Source of the DNA: Acidobacteriota bacterium
GTDB lineage: Bacteria; Acidobacteriota; Terriglobia; Terriglobales; Acidobacteriaceae
Assembly (NCBI GenBank): GCA_021818105.1
Contig: JAKAFB010000001.1
Span: 1-64,000 of the forward strand
Reading direction: 5' to 3'
Length of the DNA stretch: 64,000 nucleotides
Part shown: piece after piece, positions 19,546-29,270 of the stretch
How the letters are laid out: every line of letters starts with the position of its first letter
How positions within the stretch are numbered: the first letter of the stretch is position 1
Notes under the pieces: model-generated
The model's database searches: none
What the model saw: only the letters and a program-made list of their open reading frames with translations
Told to the model about the DNA's origin: nothing
Made by a program: the position numbers and the translations under genes

Positions 19546-20873
19546 CCTCGGGGCGACTACGGGAAGAACGCACGACGATAGAACATCTGCCTGTAGGCGA
19601 TTTGAAACCGCAACTTCAGAACGCCCGCACCCACACCAAGCACCAGATCCGCCAGATCGCCGAGAGTATCCGCGTCTTCGGCTGGACGAACCCGATTCTT
19701 GTGGACGCGGAAAACCGCATCATTGCCGGTCACGGCCGCGTCGAGGCAGCGAAGCTGCTGGGCATGGACCAGGTGCCAACGATCCGGCTCGAGAGCCTGA
19801 CCGAGGACCAAATCCGGGCCTACGTCATCGCTGACAACAAGCTCGCGGAAAACGCCGGCTGGGACCATTCCATCCTTGCCATCGAGCTTCAGCATCTTAT
19901 GACGCTCGATGTGGCGGATTTCGATGTGACGATCACGGGCTTCGAGGTGCCGGAGATCGACTTGATCCTGGAAGCCGGGAAGGAGGAGGAAGATGCAGAC
20001 CCAGAGCCTCAGTTTGATCAACCGTCCGTGACAGAGCCAGATGACCTCTGGTTGCTCGGCAAACATCGCATCCTTTGCGGCAATGCACTCCGCGAGGAGA
20101 GCTACCGAACGTTGATGGGAAAGAGCCGCGCAGCGGCTGTCTTTACCGACCCACCATTTAACGTCAAGATTGATGGCCACGCGACTGGAAACGGGACGGT
20201 CCGGCATCGCGAGTTCGCCATGGCATCGGGCGAGATGAGCGAAGCGGAGTACGTGGCGTTCCTGAACAACAGTCTGCGTTTGCTCGCAACCTTCAGCGCC
20301 AACAGTTCCGTGCACTACGTCTGCATCGATTGGCGGCACGTGCGTGATTTGATCGCAGCCGGCGAACAGAACTATGACGAAGTCCTCAACCTGTGTGTCT
20401 GGGTCAAGAACCAGGGCGGGATGGGAAGCTTCTACCGCTCGCAGCATGAGCTGGTTGCGGTCTTCCGTAAGGGAAAAGGGCCTCACCGCAACAATATCCA
20501 GCTTGGCCAGTTCGGCCGGAACCGCACCAATGTCTGGCAGTATCCCGGGATCCAGACGCTGTCCCGGCAGAGCGAGGAAGGGAACTTGCTTGCCTTGCAC
20601 CCGACCGTCAAGCCCGTTGCTATGGTCGCCGACGCGATTCTGGACTGCACGGCAAGAGGCGAGATCGTACTGGATGCGTTCCTTGGATCGGGCACGACGC
20701 TGATGGCGGCCGAGCGCGTGGGCCGCATCTGCTGCGGTATCGAGATCGATCCGATCTACGTCGATGTGGCCATCCGCCGCTGGCAGAACCTGACCGGGGA
20801 AGCGGCCATCCATGCCGTAACGGGCAAGCGATTCGCCGAGATGGCTCAGCTGCGGGAGGTGGCCCATGTCTGA
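19497..20873 (+). CDS. ParB N-terminal domain / DNA methyltransferase fusion
   Basis: ParB-like IEHLPVGDLKPQLQNARTHTKHQIRQIAESIRVFGWTNPILVD...IAGHGRVEAAKLLG; methylase VFTDPPFNVKI and LDAFLGSGTTLMAAERVGR. Confidence 0.93.
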   Translation: MKDSVGRGTSMHPARATSGRLREERTTIEHLPVGDLKPQLQNARTHTKHQIRQIAESIRVFGWTNPILVDAENRIIAGHGRVEAAKLLGMDQVPTIRLESLTEDQIRAYVIADNKLAENAGWDHSILAIELQHLMTLDVADFDVTITGFEVPEIDLILEAGKEEEDADPEPQFDQPSVTEPDDLWLLGKHRILCGNALREESYRTLMGKSRAAAVFTDPPFNVKIDGHATGNGTVRHREFAMASGEMSEAEYVAFLNNSLRLLATFSANSSVHYVCIDWRHVRDLIAAGEQNYDEVLNLCVWVKNQGGMGSFYRSQHELVAVFRKGKGPHRNNIQLGQFGRNRTNVWQYPGIQTLSRQSEEGNLLALHPTVKPVAMVADAILDCTARGEIVLDAFLGSGTTLMAAERVGRICCGIEIDPIYVDVAIRRWQNLTGEAAIHAVTGKRFAEMAQLREVAHV

Positions 20874-21291
20874 AAGCGAGCTGCCCTACGAGGTCGGCTA
20901 CGGCAGGCCACCCAAGGCAAGCCAGTTTCAGAAGGGGGCTTCCGGGAATCCCAAAGGCCGCCCGAAGGGTGCCAAGAACCTGAGCACGATTGTGATGAAG
21001 GAGAGCCGTCAGCGGGTACGCGTCAACGGTCCGGGCGGCTCGCGCACGGTGACCAAACTCGAAGCCAGTGTCATGCAGTTAACCAACAAGGCTGCCCAGG
21101 GAGAACTCCGCGCAATGCGGGAGTACCTGAACTTGGTAGGGCGTTCGGAGGAAGAGCTCCAGTCCGCATCGACGCCACTCGCGATAGATGAACTCGACCA
21201 ACGCACGATGGAAAGCCTCCGTCGGCGTATGGCCGCCATCAAGGATCAGACCGTAACTGACAACCAGAACCAAACGACGGAGGAGGAATGA
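20866..21291 (+). CDS. DUF5681 domain-containing protein
   Basis: VGYGRPPKASQFQKGASGNPKGRPKGAKNLSTI signature; overlaps both neighbouring genes. Confidence 0.85.
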   Translation: MSESELPYEVGYGRPPKASQFQKGASGNPKGRPKGAKNLSTIVMKESRQRVRVNGPGGSRTVTKLEASVMQLTNKAAQGELRAMREYLNLVGRSEEELQSASTPLAIDELDQRTMESLRRRMAAIKDQTVTDNQNQTTEEE

Positions 21292-22760
21292 TGTCAAGTG
21301 AAATGGAAATCAGTATGCAAGATTATCGGATGCTTCTGCGTTATGATTTTCGGACATTTCTGGAACGAGCGTTCCATGAGTTGAACTCGCAAGCCAACTT
21401 CATCTCGGGCCGGTACATCGATCTGCTGGCTGCAACACTCGAAAAGTGTCGGACAGGGAAGACCAAGCGGCTGATTCTCAACCTTCCGCCGCGGACCTTG
21501 AAGTCGCATGCAGCCAGCGTCGCCTATCCGGCCTGGCTGCTCGGCCATGATCCGGCGAAACAGATCATCTGTGCCAGCTACGGGCAGGATCTGGCTGACA
21601 AGCACGCTCGCGACTGCCGTACCTTGATGAGCTCGGCATTCTACAGAGGCCTTTTCCCTCGGACGGTGCTCTCGTCCGATAGGGTGGCCGTCAACGACTT
21701 CCTGACGACAGCTCAGGGCGTTCGCATGGCAACCTCGGTCAATGGTGTGTTGACTGGACGAGGAGCCGACATTCTCATCCTGGACGACATCCTGAAGCCG
21801 GACGATGCGCTTTCGGAGACGCGGCGCAAGTCTGCCAACGAATGGTATTTCAACACGCTTCTCAGCCGGCTGAACAGCAAGGATCATGGCGTCATCATCA
21901 TCGTGATGCAGCGACTCCATGAGGATGATCTGGTGGGTGTGGTGACGGAGGCGGAGCCCTGGGAGGTACTCTCTCTGCCTGCCATCGCCGAAGAGGACGA
22001 GTGCATTCCGTTTGAAGGGCTGCTTGGGGCCGATCGCTTCGTTCGCAAGGCGGGCGAGGCACTGCATCCGGAACGCGACTCGGTTGAAACCTATCATCGT
22101 ATTCGGGAGTCGGTGGGTGAGTACATCTTCCAGAGCCAGTACCAACAGCGTCCTGTGCCGCGGGAGGGCGGTCTGATCAAGCGGCAGTGGCTGCGATACT
22201 ACAAGCTTGGCCAACTGCCTGCGACCTTCGACTTTGTGCTCCAGAGCTGGGATACGGCAAGCAAGGCGGGAGAGATGAATGACTACAGCGTGGGTACAAC
22301 CTGGGGCCTCAGTGACGGCAAGATCTACCTGCTGGAGGTCTTTCGGTGGAAGGTGAACTTTCCGGAGTTGAAGCGTGCCGTGATTGATCTCTACAGAAAA
22401 TACAATCCTTCGAACGTGCTGATTGAGGACAAGGCTTCCGGAACGGCACTGATCCAAGAGCTGAAGAGTGGGGGCATCTATGGAGTTGAGTGCTACCGAC
22501 CGGAGCCGGGGAGCGACAAAATGGCCCGGTTTGCGGCCCAGGCTATTAAATTCGAAGCCGGCCAAATCCTCTTGCCTGACCAGGCACCGTGGCTGGAAGA
22601 ATATGTCCGAGAGATCACTGGATTTCCTGGGACCAAATACGACGACCAGGTCGATTCGACGTCACAGGCTCTGGCATTTCTCGCGACAAAGGCAAGCGGT
22701 TTCTCGTTCTTGGACGCACTGGTCAGGATGTGTCCGCCGAGGGTGCATGAAACCTGCTGA
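21288..22760 (+). CDS. phage-type terminase large subunit
   Basis: NLPPRTLKSHAASVAYPAWLLGHDP, LTGRGADILILDDILKPDDA, QSWDTASKAGEMNDYSVGTTWG and PGTKYDDQVDSTSQAL. Confidence 0.92.
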   Translation: MMSSEMEISMQDYRMLLRYDFRTFLERAFHELNSQANFISGRYIDLLAATLEKCRTGKTKRLILNLPPRTLKSHAASVAYPAWLLGHDPAKQIICASYGQDLADKHARDCRTLMSSAFYRGLFPRTVLSSDRVAVNDFLTTAQGVRMATSVNGVLTGRGADILILDDILKPDDALSETRRKSANEWYFNTLLSRLNSKDHGVIIIVMQRLHEDDLVGVVTEAEPWEVLSLPAIAEEDECIPFEGLLGADRFVRKAGEALHPERDSVETYHRIRESVGEYIFQSQYQQRPVPREGGLIKRQWLRYYKLGQLPATFDFVLQSWDTASKAGEMNDYSVGTTWGLSDGKIYLLEVFRWKVNFPELKRAVIDLYRKYNPSNVLIEDKASGTALIQELKSGGIYGVECYRPEPGSDKMARFAAQAIKFEAGQILLPDQAPWLEEYVREITGFPGTKYDDQVDSTSQALAFLATKASGFSFLDALVRMCPPRVHETC

Positions 22761-22779
22761 CCGCTGATGTTTCCCTAAC

Positions 22780-23295
22780 TTGTTCGGGAGAAGTTCGCTT
22801 GACTCTTTGCCTCTTCAGAGGGGAAATGGACACCGGAGAGGAGAATCCCCGGTGTCCGAAGATTTGGAGCGAGAGATTGCGGAGTTACCCAGCCTGAACC
22901 TGGCCCAGCTCAAGGCCAAATGGCGGGAGCGGCTGAAGCAGCCCCCGCCAAACCACGTCCGCAAGCAGCTGTTGGTGCCGCTTCTGGCCTACAAGCTCCA
23001 GGAACAGGTCTATGGGGGCCTCAAGCGGGAGACCCGGCGCCACCTCGAGAAACTGGCCGCAGCCTATCGCCGAAACCCCAACCGGACACCGCGGATTCAG
23101 GGCTCGCAGCGGATCAAGCCTGGGACAAGGCTACTTCGCGAATGGGATGGCAAAACCCATCAGGTCGTGGTCGTCGAAGGTGGCTTTGAGTACGAGGGCC
23201 AGCGCTATCGGAGCCTCTCGGTGATCGCCCGGGAGATCACCGGCACCCGCTGGTCCGGCCCCCTGTTCTTCGGGATCAGGGCAGGCCGCTCATGA
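22780..23295 (+). CDS. DUF2924 domain-containing protein
   Basis: LNLAQLKAKWRERLKQPPPNHVRKQLLVPLLAYKLQEQVYGGL and GTRLLREWDGKTHQVVVVEGGFEYEGQRYRSLSVIAREITGTRWSGPLFFGI; real start may be 22852 (GTG). Confidence 0.88.
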   Translation: MFGRSSLDSLPLQRGNGHRRGESPVSEDLEREIAELPSLNLAQLKAKWRERLKQPPPNHVRKQLLVPLLAYKLQEQVYGGLKRETRRHLEKLAAAYRRNPNRTPRIQGSQRIKPGTRLLREWDGKTHQVVVVEGGFEYEGQRYRSLSVIAREITGTRWSGPLFFGIRAGRS

Positions 23296-25043
23296 AGACC
23301 AAAGACCGCCGCGCGATTCGCTGTGCCGTCTACACCCGCAAATCTTCCGAGGAGGGACTCGAACAGTCCTTCAACTCCCTCGATGCGCAACGCGAGGCCT
23401 GTCTTGCCTTCATCCAAAGCCAGCGCCAGGAGGGCTGGCGGGCGATTGAAACCCATTATGACGACGGTGGCTTCTCCGGTGGCACCATGGATCGGCCTGC
23501 CCTGAAACAGCTTCTCGCAGATATCGAAGCCCGCAAGGTCGATACGGTTGTGGTCTATAAGGTGGACCGGCTGACGCGTAGCCTGGCTGACTTTGCCAAG
23601 ATCATTGAAGCCTTTGATGCCCGCGAGGTCAGCTTCGTCTCTGTCACCCAGCAATTCAATACCACCTCCTCCATGGGCCGGCTGACCCTGAATGTCCTGC
23701 TCTCCTTCGCGCAGTTTGAGCGGGAGGTGACCGGAGAGCGGATCCGGGACAAGATAGCTGCCTCAAAGCGCAAAGGTATGTGGATGGGAGGAAACATCCC
23801 CCTGGGCTATGACCTCGAAGATCGCCATCTGGTCGTGAATAAACAGGAAGCCGAGCAGGTCCGCGAGATCTTCCGGCTCTACCTCAAGTTCGGCTGCGTT
23901 AAGAGGCTGAAGGCCCATCTCGACAAGCAGGGCATCAGAAGCAAGGTCCGTGTGAGCAAAGCCGGCAGAACATCGGGTGGAAAGTCCTTCTCGCGCGGTG
24001 CGCTCTACAAGCTTCTTGGCAACCGGACGTATCTGGGTGAGGTTCCGCACAAGGAAGACTCCTATCCAGGCGAGCACGAGGCCATCGTTGACAAAGAGCT
24101 GTGGGAGAAGGTGCGGGCACGGATACTGGAAGGGATTCGTGGGCAGCGGCATGGTGCCAATGCAGCCTTCCCGAGTCTGTTGCGGGGATTGGTGTATGAC
24201 GAGGAAGGGAACCGCTTCACGCCATCCCATGCCGTCAAGCGTGGCAAGCGGTACCGCTACTACACATCGCAGCAGGTAATCGAAGACGTAGACGCGGCAC
24301 TTCCATCACCCGGCAGAATCCCGGCGCGGGAACTCGAAAAGGTAGTACTAGCCGAGATCAAACAGTTCCTGGCGTCTCCTGACAGGGTAGTGAATGCGCT
24401 GGACGGTGCAGACGATGACGTGGCCAGCACGCGCTACCTGATCGATGCGGCCCGCAAGGAGTCTCATCTGTTCGACTCGAAGACCCATACGGTGCTCAGC
24501 GAGTGGCTGGCCGACGTTGTGGAGCGGATCGTGGTGCAAAAGGAGTCCATTGAAATCCGCCTGCGCCGGGAGGCTTTGCGCGTCAGGCTCCTTGAGCCGG
24601 AACATCGAAGTGGTTCACGGTCACAAGCTCATGCTCGAGACGAAGACCTGATCATCTGGACTGTACAGGGCCGGTTCCGGCGCCGCTCCGGAGAGATGCG
24701 GCTGATCATCCCGTCACACTCGCAAGGTCCGGATACAGGCCGGCAAACAACTTCCATGCTCAAAGTCGTCGCCCGGGCTCACGACTGGGTGCAGGCCATC
24801 CTGGCCGGGGAATACAAAGATCAGCGGGCGATTGCAGCGGCACTCGGCGTAAACGAACGTTACGTCAGCAATCACATCTCGGCAGCATTTCTCGCGCCGA
24901 AGATTGTGGAGCAGATCGTCGCTAGACAGGATACCCCGAACTTAGCATTGCCGCAGTTACCGGATGTCGTGTCCCTGAGTTGGAGGGAGCAGCTTGCAAG
25001 GCTGGGAAGCGCTGTTCGCGGACAGATGGACGTGTCAGAGTAA
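23292..25043 (+). CDS. large serine recombinase
   Basis: VYTRKSSEEGLEQSFNSLDAQREAC, YKVDRLTRSLADFAKI, SFAQFEREVTGERIRDKIAASKRKGMWMGG; followed by recombinase domain. Confidence 0.96.
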   Translation: MKTKDRRAIRCAVYTRKSSEEGLEQSFNSLDAQREACLAFIQSQRQEGWRAIETHYDDGGFSGGTMDRPALKQLLADIEARKVDTVVVYKVDRLTRSLADFAKIIEAFDAREVSFVSVTQQFNTTSSMGRLTLNVLLSFAQFEREVTGERIRDKIAASKRKGMWMGGNIPLGYDLEDRHLVVNKQEAEQVREIFRLYLKFGCVKRLKAHLDKQGIRSKVRVSKAGRTSGGKSFSRGALYKLLGNRTYLGEVPHKEDSYPGEHEAIVDKELWEKVRARILEGIRGQRHGANAAFPSLLRGLVYDEEGNRFTPSHAVKRGKRYRYYTSQQVIEDVDAALPSPGRIPARELEKVVLAEIKQFLASPDRVVNALDGADDDVASTRYLIDAARKESHLFDSKTHTVLSEWLADVVERIVVQKESIEIRLRREALRVRLLEPEHRSGSRSQAHARDEDLIIWTVQGRFRRRSGEMRLIIPSHSQGPDTGRQTTSMLKVVARAHDWVQAILAGEYKDQRAIAAALGVNERYVSNHISAAFLAPKIVEQIVARQDTPNLALPQLPDVVSLSWREQLARLGSAVRGQMDVSE

Positions 25044-25253
25044 GAAGTGACCCCTAACCTGGACTAGAGCGCGTCCGGCAATTCGCACATCCCCGGAACG
25101 GCACGCACAAGTTCCGGATCGATGCCACTCTCCACGCTCACCAATGCTCGGCCCGTCAACTCAATGTGGATCGAACCCGAGGGAGTCACGACTGGCGAAG
25201 CCTCAGGTACCAGCCGAGTCCGTGAGAAGATGGATCAGAATGGGGAGCGCTTG

Positions 25254-25346
25254 ATGTGCGGACGTTACGGCAGACGGGCAGGCAAGCAGCGTATTGCGGA
25301 GTGGTTCCACGCTCACGATACGAATGTCTTCGATGAGTCCACCTAG
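25254..25346 (+). pseudogene. truncated SRAP/YedK (SOS-response-associated peptidase) N-terminal fragment
   Basis: MCGRYGRRAGKQRIAEWFHAHDTNVFDEST*; MCGRY start with Cys2 is the SRAP N-terminal signature, but the ORF ends after 30 codons. Confidence 0.6.
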
Positions 25347-25384
25347 CGCAGACTAAATGATGTCTATATCTGAGCTTCTGCGAC

Positions 25385-27916
25385 TTATTTCGCGCCACGC
25401 GTTCTGACGTATTTCATCCTAAGCGAGGATTTGAAGAGGCGGCCGACCCTCCATTCTCCTGGATAATCGGGCCTCGGTTCGAACATGCCCACTTCCTTCA
25501 TTTTTTCAAGTGCACCGCGGATGGATTCGGTGGGAAGGCCGGTCACTTTTGCAAGTTCCATAACTCTATCTTCAATCTTGAAGGGGGTCTGGAGGCCATC
25601 AAATGCGCCCAGCAGTCTGTCAATCTGCGCCAGATTCTCTTCATAATTCTCCGACAGACTGAGCAAATACGCCAGTTCCTGCTTAATCCCCAGCAGATAA
25701 TTGTTCGCTGCCGTCTCATGTGAGCGGAAGATTCTTTGCTGGTTAATCCGACCATCCTCAAGTAGCGAAATCGTTTTTCCGTGCGGGTCTTGCAAATCAG
25801 CGGGCATCGAACTTAGGAAATCATCAAAGACACGCGGGTAATACCTTCGTACGTCGTCAGTTGATGAGGAATCGCCGGGACCTCTATCGCTGGCGCTATC
25901 TGAAAAATAGGTGCGCAAGAACGTCATCATCATCAAATTGTTTCGGTTCACTTTTGCAGGGAAAGCCATCAGCAACAACTCCTCGGATTCCAGGATACCG
26001 AGTTCGCCCGCAAGGATAAGTGTCATTCGTTTGTCGATCTTTTCGCACAATTCAGGGAAGTTCTCCCTGTACCAGGGGTTCTGGCCAATCCGGGACAAAA
26101 TGAAGTTGAGTATTGACTGGTAATCCCAGCTGAGTTCAAGCGATTTTCCATAAAGCTGCTGCTCGATATTCTGCACAAAACTCGGCTGTGCCAAATCGCG
26201 ACGCAAAAACACACGGAACTTTACAAGATCTGCTACCCGAGACTCTCCCTCAATCATCGACAGCACCCTGAACAAACTGTCCAGAAACACGGGCATTACG
26301 TTGCTCCTGAATGTTGTCTCAATGCTGTCCAAGAGAAATACCCGACGCGTGTGCGTCTGCTGCCAAGATGAGATTATGTCCAAAGACGCTCTGCTCTTTT
26401 GAATCTCTTCAGTGAAAGCTTTGGATAATTCGGCTTTTGAAGTCGGATTTACGCGAATCCCGGCGCTAATTAAACTCAGCCAGAAATGATCCGGTTGCCC
26501 AATACATTTTGAAATCGCGTCCCTAATTTCCGGGGAGCCCGACCGCAACCCAAGCTCTTCGATGCTGTCGTCAGGAACAAGCAAAGGATTGCCGATTCCC
26601 CTCGCCGCTAGCTCTCTCGCAAGACGCGTTTTACCTGTCCCCTTCCTTCCGAGGATGTAGGAAAAGGGATTCGCTGGAGTGAGGAGATCCTTAAGGGCTC
26701 GCGTGATAATGAGATCGCCTTGGTCCTTTGCGCCGCTAATGCTCGTCACCTTTTGGACAGTTGGGGCAATCCTCCGCCCGAATCCAAGCAAGGATCTCAA
26801 GCGTGCAATTGCATTTTGATTCTCGAAATCGAGATTATCCGGGTCTGGGAGGCGTTGCATTCTAAATGCACTGTCATACGGCCAAGTGACGAAGTGGTCC
26901 GAGATGTCCGACGACGAAATGGGATCGTCCTCCTCGGTGTCGTCCGTTTGAATGGAATCCGCGAGCATTTCCAAGAGATCCTCGCGTTGTCTAAATGTTC
27001 GTTGAGAAAACGAACGCGCGTCCTCTGAATCGGGCTTCCAAACCATCAGAATCCCCGGCTTGCTCGAGGACGCATTCATCACCAGGCGTAGAAATGGCTT
27101 GGCGAGTTGCCATTGTTCATCAAGTCTGATTGTGATGACTGCCTGGCCAGGAATTGCCGCAAAGGCAGGCAAAACGGCTGGCGATATGCCAGTCCGATGA
27201 TCGACAAGAACTGCGTCGTATCGTTCACCGACTGCAAAGGATATCAGCCTCAGGAGTGAGTTCTGCAAAACCGTGGGCTCTAGAACGCAACGCAAAGCAA
27301 ATGCCGCCGCATCGATACTGTAGCTGGCTCCAACGGGCCAGCAGTTCACCAGATCGACAGTGCCAGAGCCTGCCGCATCAGAATAGACTGTGAGCGGCTG
27401 CAGCAACTCTGAATTTTGGGATAAACCCAGTAGAGTGCTTGCTAGAGTAGGAGAGCTTGCAGAAAACAATGTGCTCAGGGATGGCGCCTCGAGGTCCGCG
27501 TCAACGGCTAGAACTCGCCAACCATCTTTGGCCAGAGATAAGGCTGATTCTGCAAGTATCGTTGAGCGGGCCTGCCCGCCCTTGTAACCGTAGAAGTGCA
27601 CGGCGGGGATTTCAGGAGCTCGTGAGGGGGCAACGCTATTTGTCAGTGCAGCCAACCAATGGGTTCCACGATTCCCGTTGAAGGTGCTCTCTTCTCCAGG
27701 GGCTATGGGGCGTATCAACAGAAGTGATTGGTTTGCTGTCTTCCTAAGTTCGTCGATTGAAATTCGCAACGCCTGTGCTAATAAGACCTCCCGCTCCGAT
27801 TCGTCGACGTCTTTGAACCGAACCGAAGAGACGAGCACCTTCACATACGGGAAAGAAAAGCTGGTCGAAACTTTCCCGACACCTTCAAGCGCCTTCAGGA
27901 GAGCACTCGCTGTCAT
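25385..27916 (-). CDS. ParA/MinD-like ATPase with deviant KGG Walker A plus a second P-loop ATPase domain and C-terminal winged-helix-like region
   Basis: HFYGYKGGQARSTILAESALSLAKDGWRVLAVDADLEAPSLSTL and FSYILGRKGTGKTRLARELAARG, RVFLLDSIET; start set at 27916 (ATGA overlap with upstream ORF) rather than 27973. Confidence 0.8.
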   Translation of the reverse strand: MTASALLKALEGVGKVSTSFSFPYVKVLVSSVRFKDVDESEREVLLAQALRISIDELRKTANQSLLLIRPIAPGEESTFNGNRGTHWLAALTNSVAPSRAPEIPAVHFYGYKGGQARSTILAESALSLAKDGWRVLAVDADLEAPSLSTLFSASSPTLASTLLGLSQNSELLQPLTVYSDAAGSGTVDLVNCWPVGASYSIDAAAFALRCVLEPTVLQNSLLRLISFAVGERYDAVLVDHRTGISPAVLPAFAAIPGQAVITIRLDEQWQLAKPFLRLVMNASSSKPGILMVWKPDSEDARSFSQRTFRQREDLLEMLADSIQTDDTEEDDPISSSDISDHFVTWPYDSAFRMQRLPDPDNLDFENQNAIARLRSLLGFGRRIAPTVQKVTSISGAKDQGDLIITRALKDLLTPANPFSYILGRKGTGKTRLARELAARGIGNPLLVPDDSIEELGLRSGSPEIRDAISKCIGQPDHFWLSLISAGIRVNPTSKAELSKAFTEEIQKSRASLDIISSWQQTHTRRVFLLDSIETTFRSNVMPVFLDSLFRVLSMIEGESRVADLVKFRVFLRRDLAQPSFVQNIEQQLYGKSLELSWDYQSILNFILSRIGQNPWYRENFPELCEKIDKRMTLILAGELGILESEELLLMAFPAKVNRNNLMMMTFLRTYFSDSASDRGPGDSSSTDDVRRYYPRVFDDFLSSMPADLQDPHGKTISLLEDGRINQQRIFRSHETAANNYLLGIKQELAYLLSLSENYEENLAQIDRLLGAFDGLQTPFKIEDRVMELAKVTGLPTESIRGALEKMKEVGMFEPRPDYPGEWRVGRLFKSSLRMKYVRTRGAK

Positions 27917-28311
27917 TGCAGAATTCCTTTCCCCTGGAGCACTGTTTCTATATCGCGCACGAGTTCCAAACACAATTTCAATTGCGCGTCGGTTGTTTCG
28001 CCGGGAAAATCACTCTCGTGGCGAAAGTATCGAATGTCTGGATACGCATCAAGGTTGATCCCGCTAGATCCGCCGCTTCGGTCTGTGCATTTCATCTGGG
28101 CGAGGTTCGAAGATAGTTGCAGGGTCAGCGAAGTTAGCCCAGCATCTGCCTCGTTTGTGAGCCATTGTGCGAGGAGATGTCCTCGCATCCAGGACGCGGC
28201 GCGATCTTTGAGTGCCAGTTCAATCAAAACGAGAGAACAGTAGAGCGACAGCAGCCCACTTGTTGACGTGCGCCCGACGTCGAATGCCTTGTGATTGTAT
28301 GAATGAGGCAT
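27913..28311 (-). CDS. small helical protein, possibly HEPN-like
   Basis: 132 aa; LYCSLVLIELALKDRAASWMRGHLLAQWL helical pattern and YPDIRYFRHESDFPGETTDAQL; stop overlaps start of the ATPase gene (ATGA). Confidence 0.6.
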   Translation of the reverse strand: MPHSYNHKAFDVGRTSTSGLLSLYCSLVLIELALKDRAASWMRGHLLAQWLTNEADAGLTSLTLQLSSNLAQMKCTDRSGGSSGINLDAYPDIRYFRHESDFPGETTDAQLKLCLELVRDIETVLQGKGILQ

Positions 28312-28642
28312 GCCAACACTATAGTTGAATCAGTTGCTTACGGCCAGATCGCGCTCTGGAATACCCCCGAGGGCGATCCCATCGTGGCGACGCTCTCGCT
28401 AAGTCGGCCAGTGTTGAGCGATCAAGCTCACATTCGGCACGCCACCCACACACCGGAACAAGCGAGCCACGAAGCCTGACCCGCCTATCCGAACGTGGTC
28501 TGCTAATGTCCGGTCAGCCTAGCGTAGCGATATTTCGTAGTCGTGCTCTACGATTGCCGAGGATTGCACCCCCATATGGGAAGCTTGGCGTCGTGCAGAA
28601 GCCGCCGATTGAACAGCCCAGACACTGGCCTGCCCGATTTTT

Positions 28643-29270
28643 TGTACCAGTGAGATTGTTAGTGTAGCGCAACGGGAGAGGGAGATAACTGCCCGTCGCA
28701 GTAGTGGGCGGTGTGGGAAAGTGGGAAGCGTTCTTTGCTTTCCACTTTTCCATGCCGCTGGGAAGCTTCGGTCTGCCATGCTGCTGGCGCTGGGGGTCTG
28801 TAGCCCAACGAGGAATGTGGGCGCTTGGTGTTGTAGTAGACGCGCCAGCGTTCCGCCAGCACCCGCGCCTCCTTCTGTGAATAGAAGATTTCGCCGTTCA
28901 GAAATTCGTCGCGCATTTTTGAGTTGAAGCTTTCGCAATAGCCGTTCTCCCAGGGAGAACCGGGTTCGATGTACAGAGTCCTGGTCCCAGTTTTTGCCAG
29001 CCACTTGCGCAGTTCCTTGGCCACGAACTCCGGGCCGTTATCAGAACGAATGTGTTCCGGAATGCCGTGCTCGATCATGGCCTCGGCCAGCACGTCGATG
29101 ACCTGGTTGCTGTTGATCCGGCGTCCGACATGAATCGCCAGACACTCCCCTCTTAACGATGTTACCGCCATCGCGCTGAGTTTGTGGGCAGCAAGACTCC
29201 TCCGCCGAGCGAACTGCAGCAAGACAATTAAGGCGAACTTCACCTGTTGCACAGACGGCGCGGCCCGCAA
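28643..29270 (-). mobile_element. 3' remnant of an IS3-family element (truncated OrfB transposase plus terminal sequence)
   Basis: HGIPEHIRSDNGPEFVAKELRKWLAKTGTRTLYIEPGSPWENGYCESFNSKMRDEFLNGEIF...YYNTKRPHSSLGYRPPAPAAW; first catalytic Asp region and OrfA absent. Confidence 0.88.

Noticed and set aside
19557-20867. 436-aa minus-strand ORF opposite the ParB-methyltransferase
   Set aside because: Antisense to a gene with unambiguous ParB and DPPF methylase motifs; long ORF is a GC-rich shadow.
21294-22565. 423-aa minus-strand ORF opposite the terminase
   Set aside because: Shadow ORF antisense to a clear TerL gene; composition (His/Arg/Leu-rich) looks non-coding.
18688-25043. Complete prophage
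   Set aside because: Only terminase and recombinase are phage-like; no portal, capsid, tail, lysis or replication genes were found.
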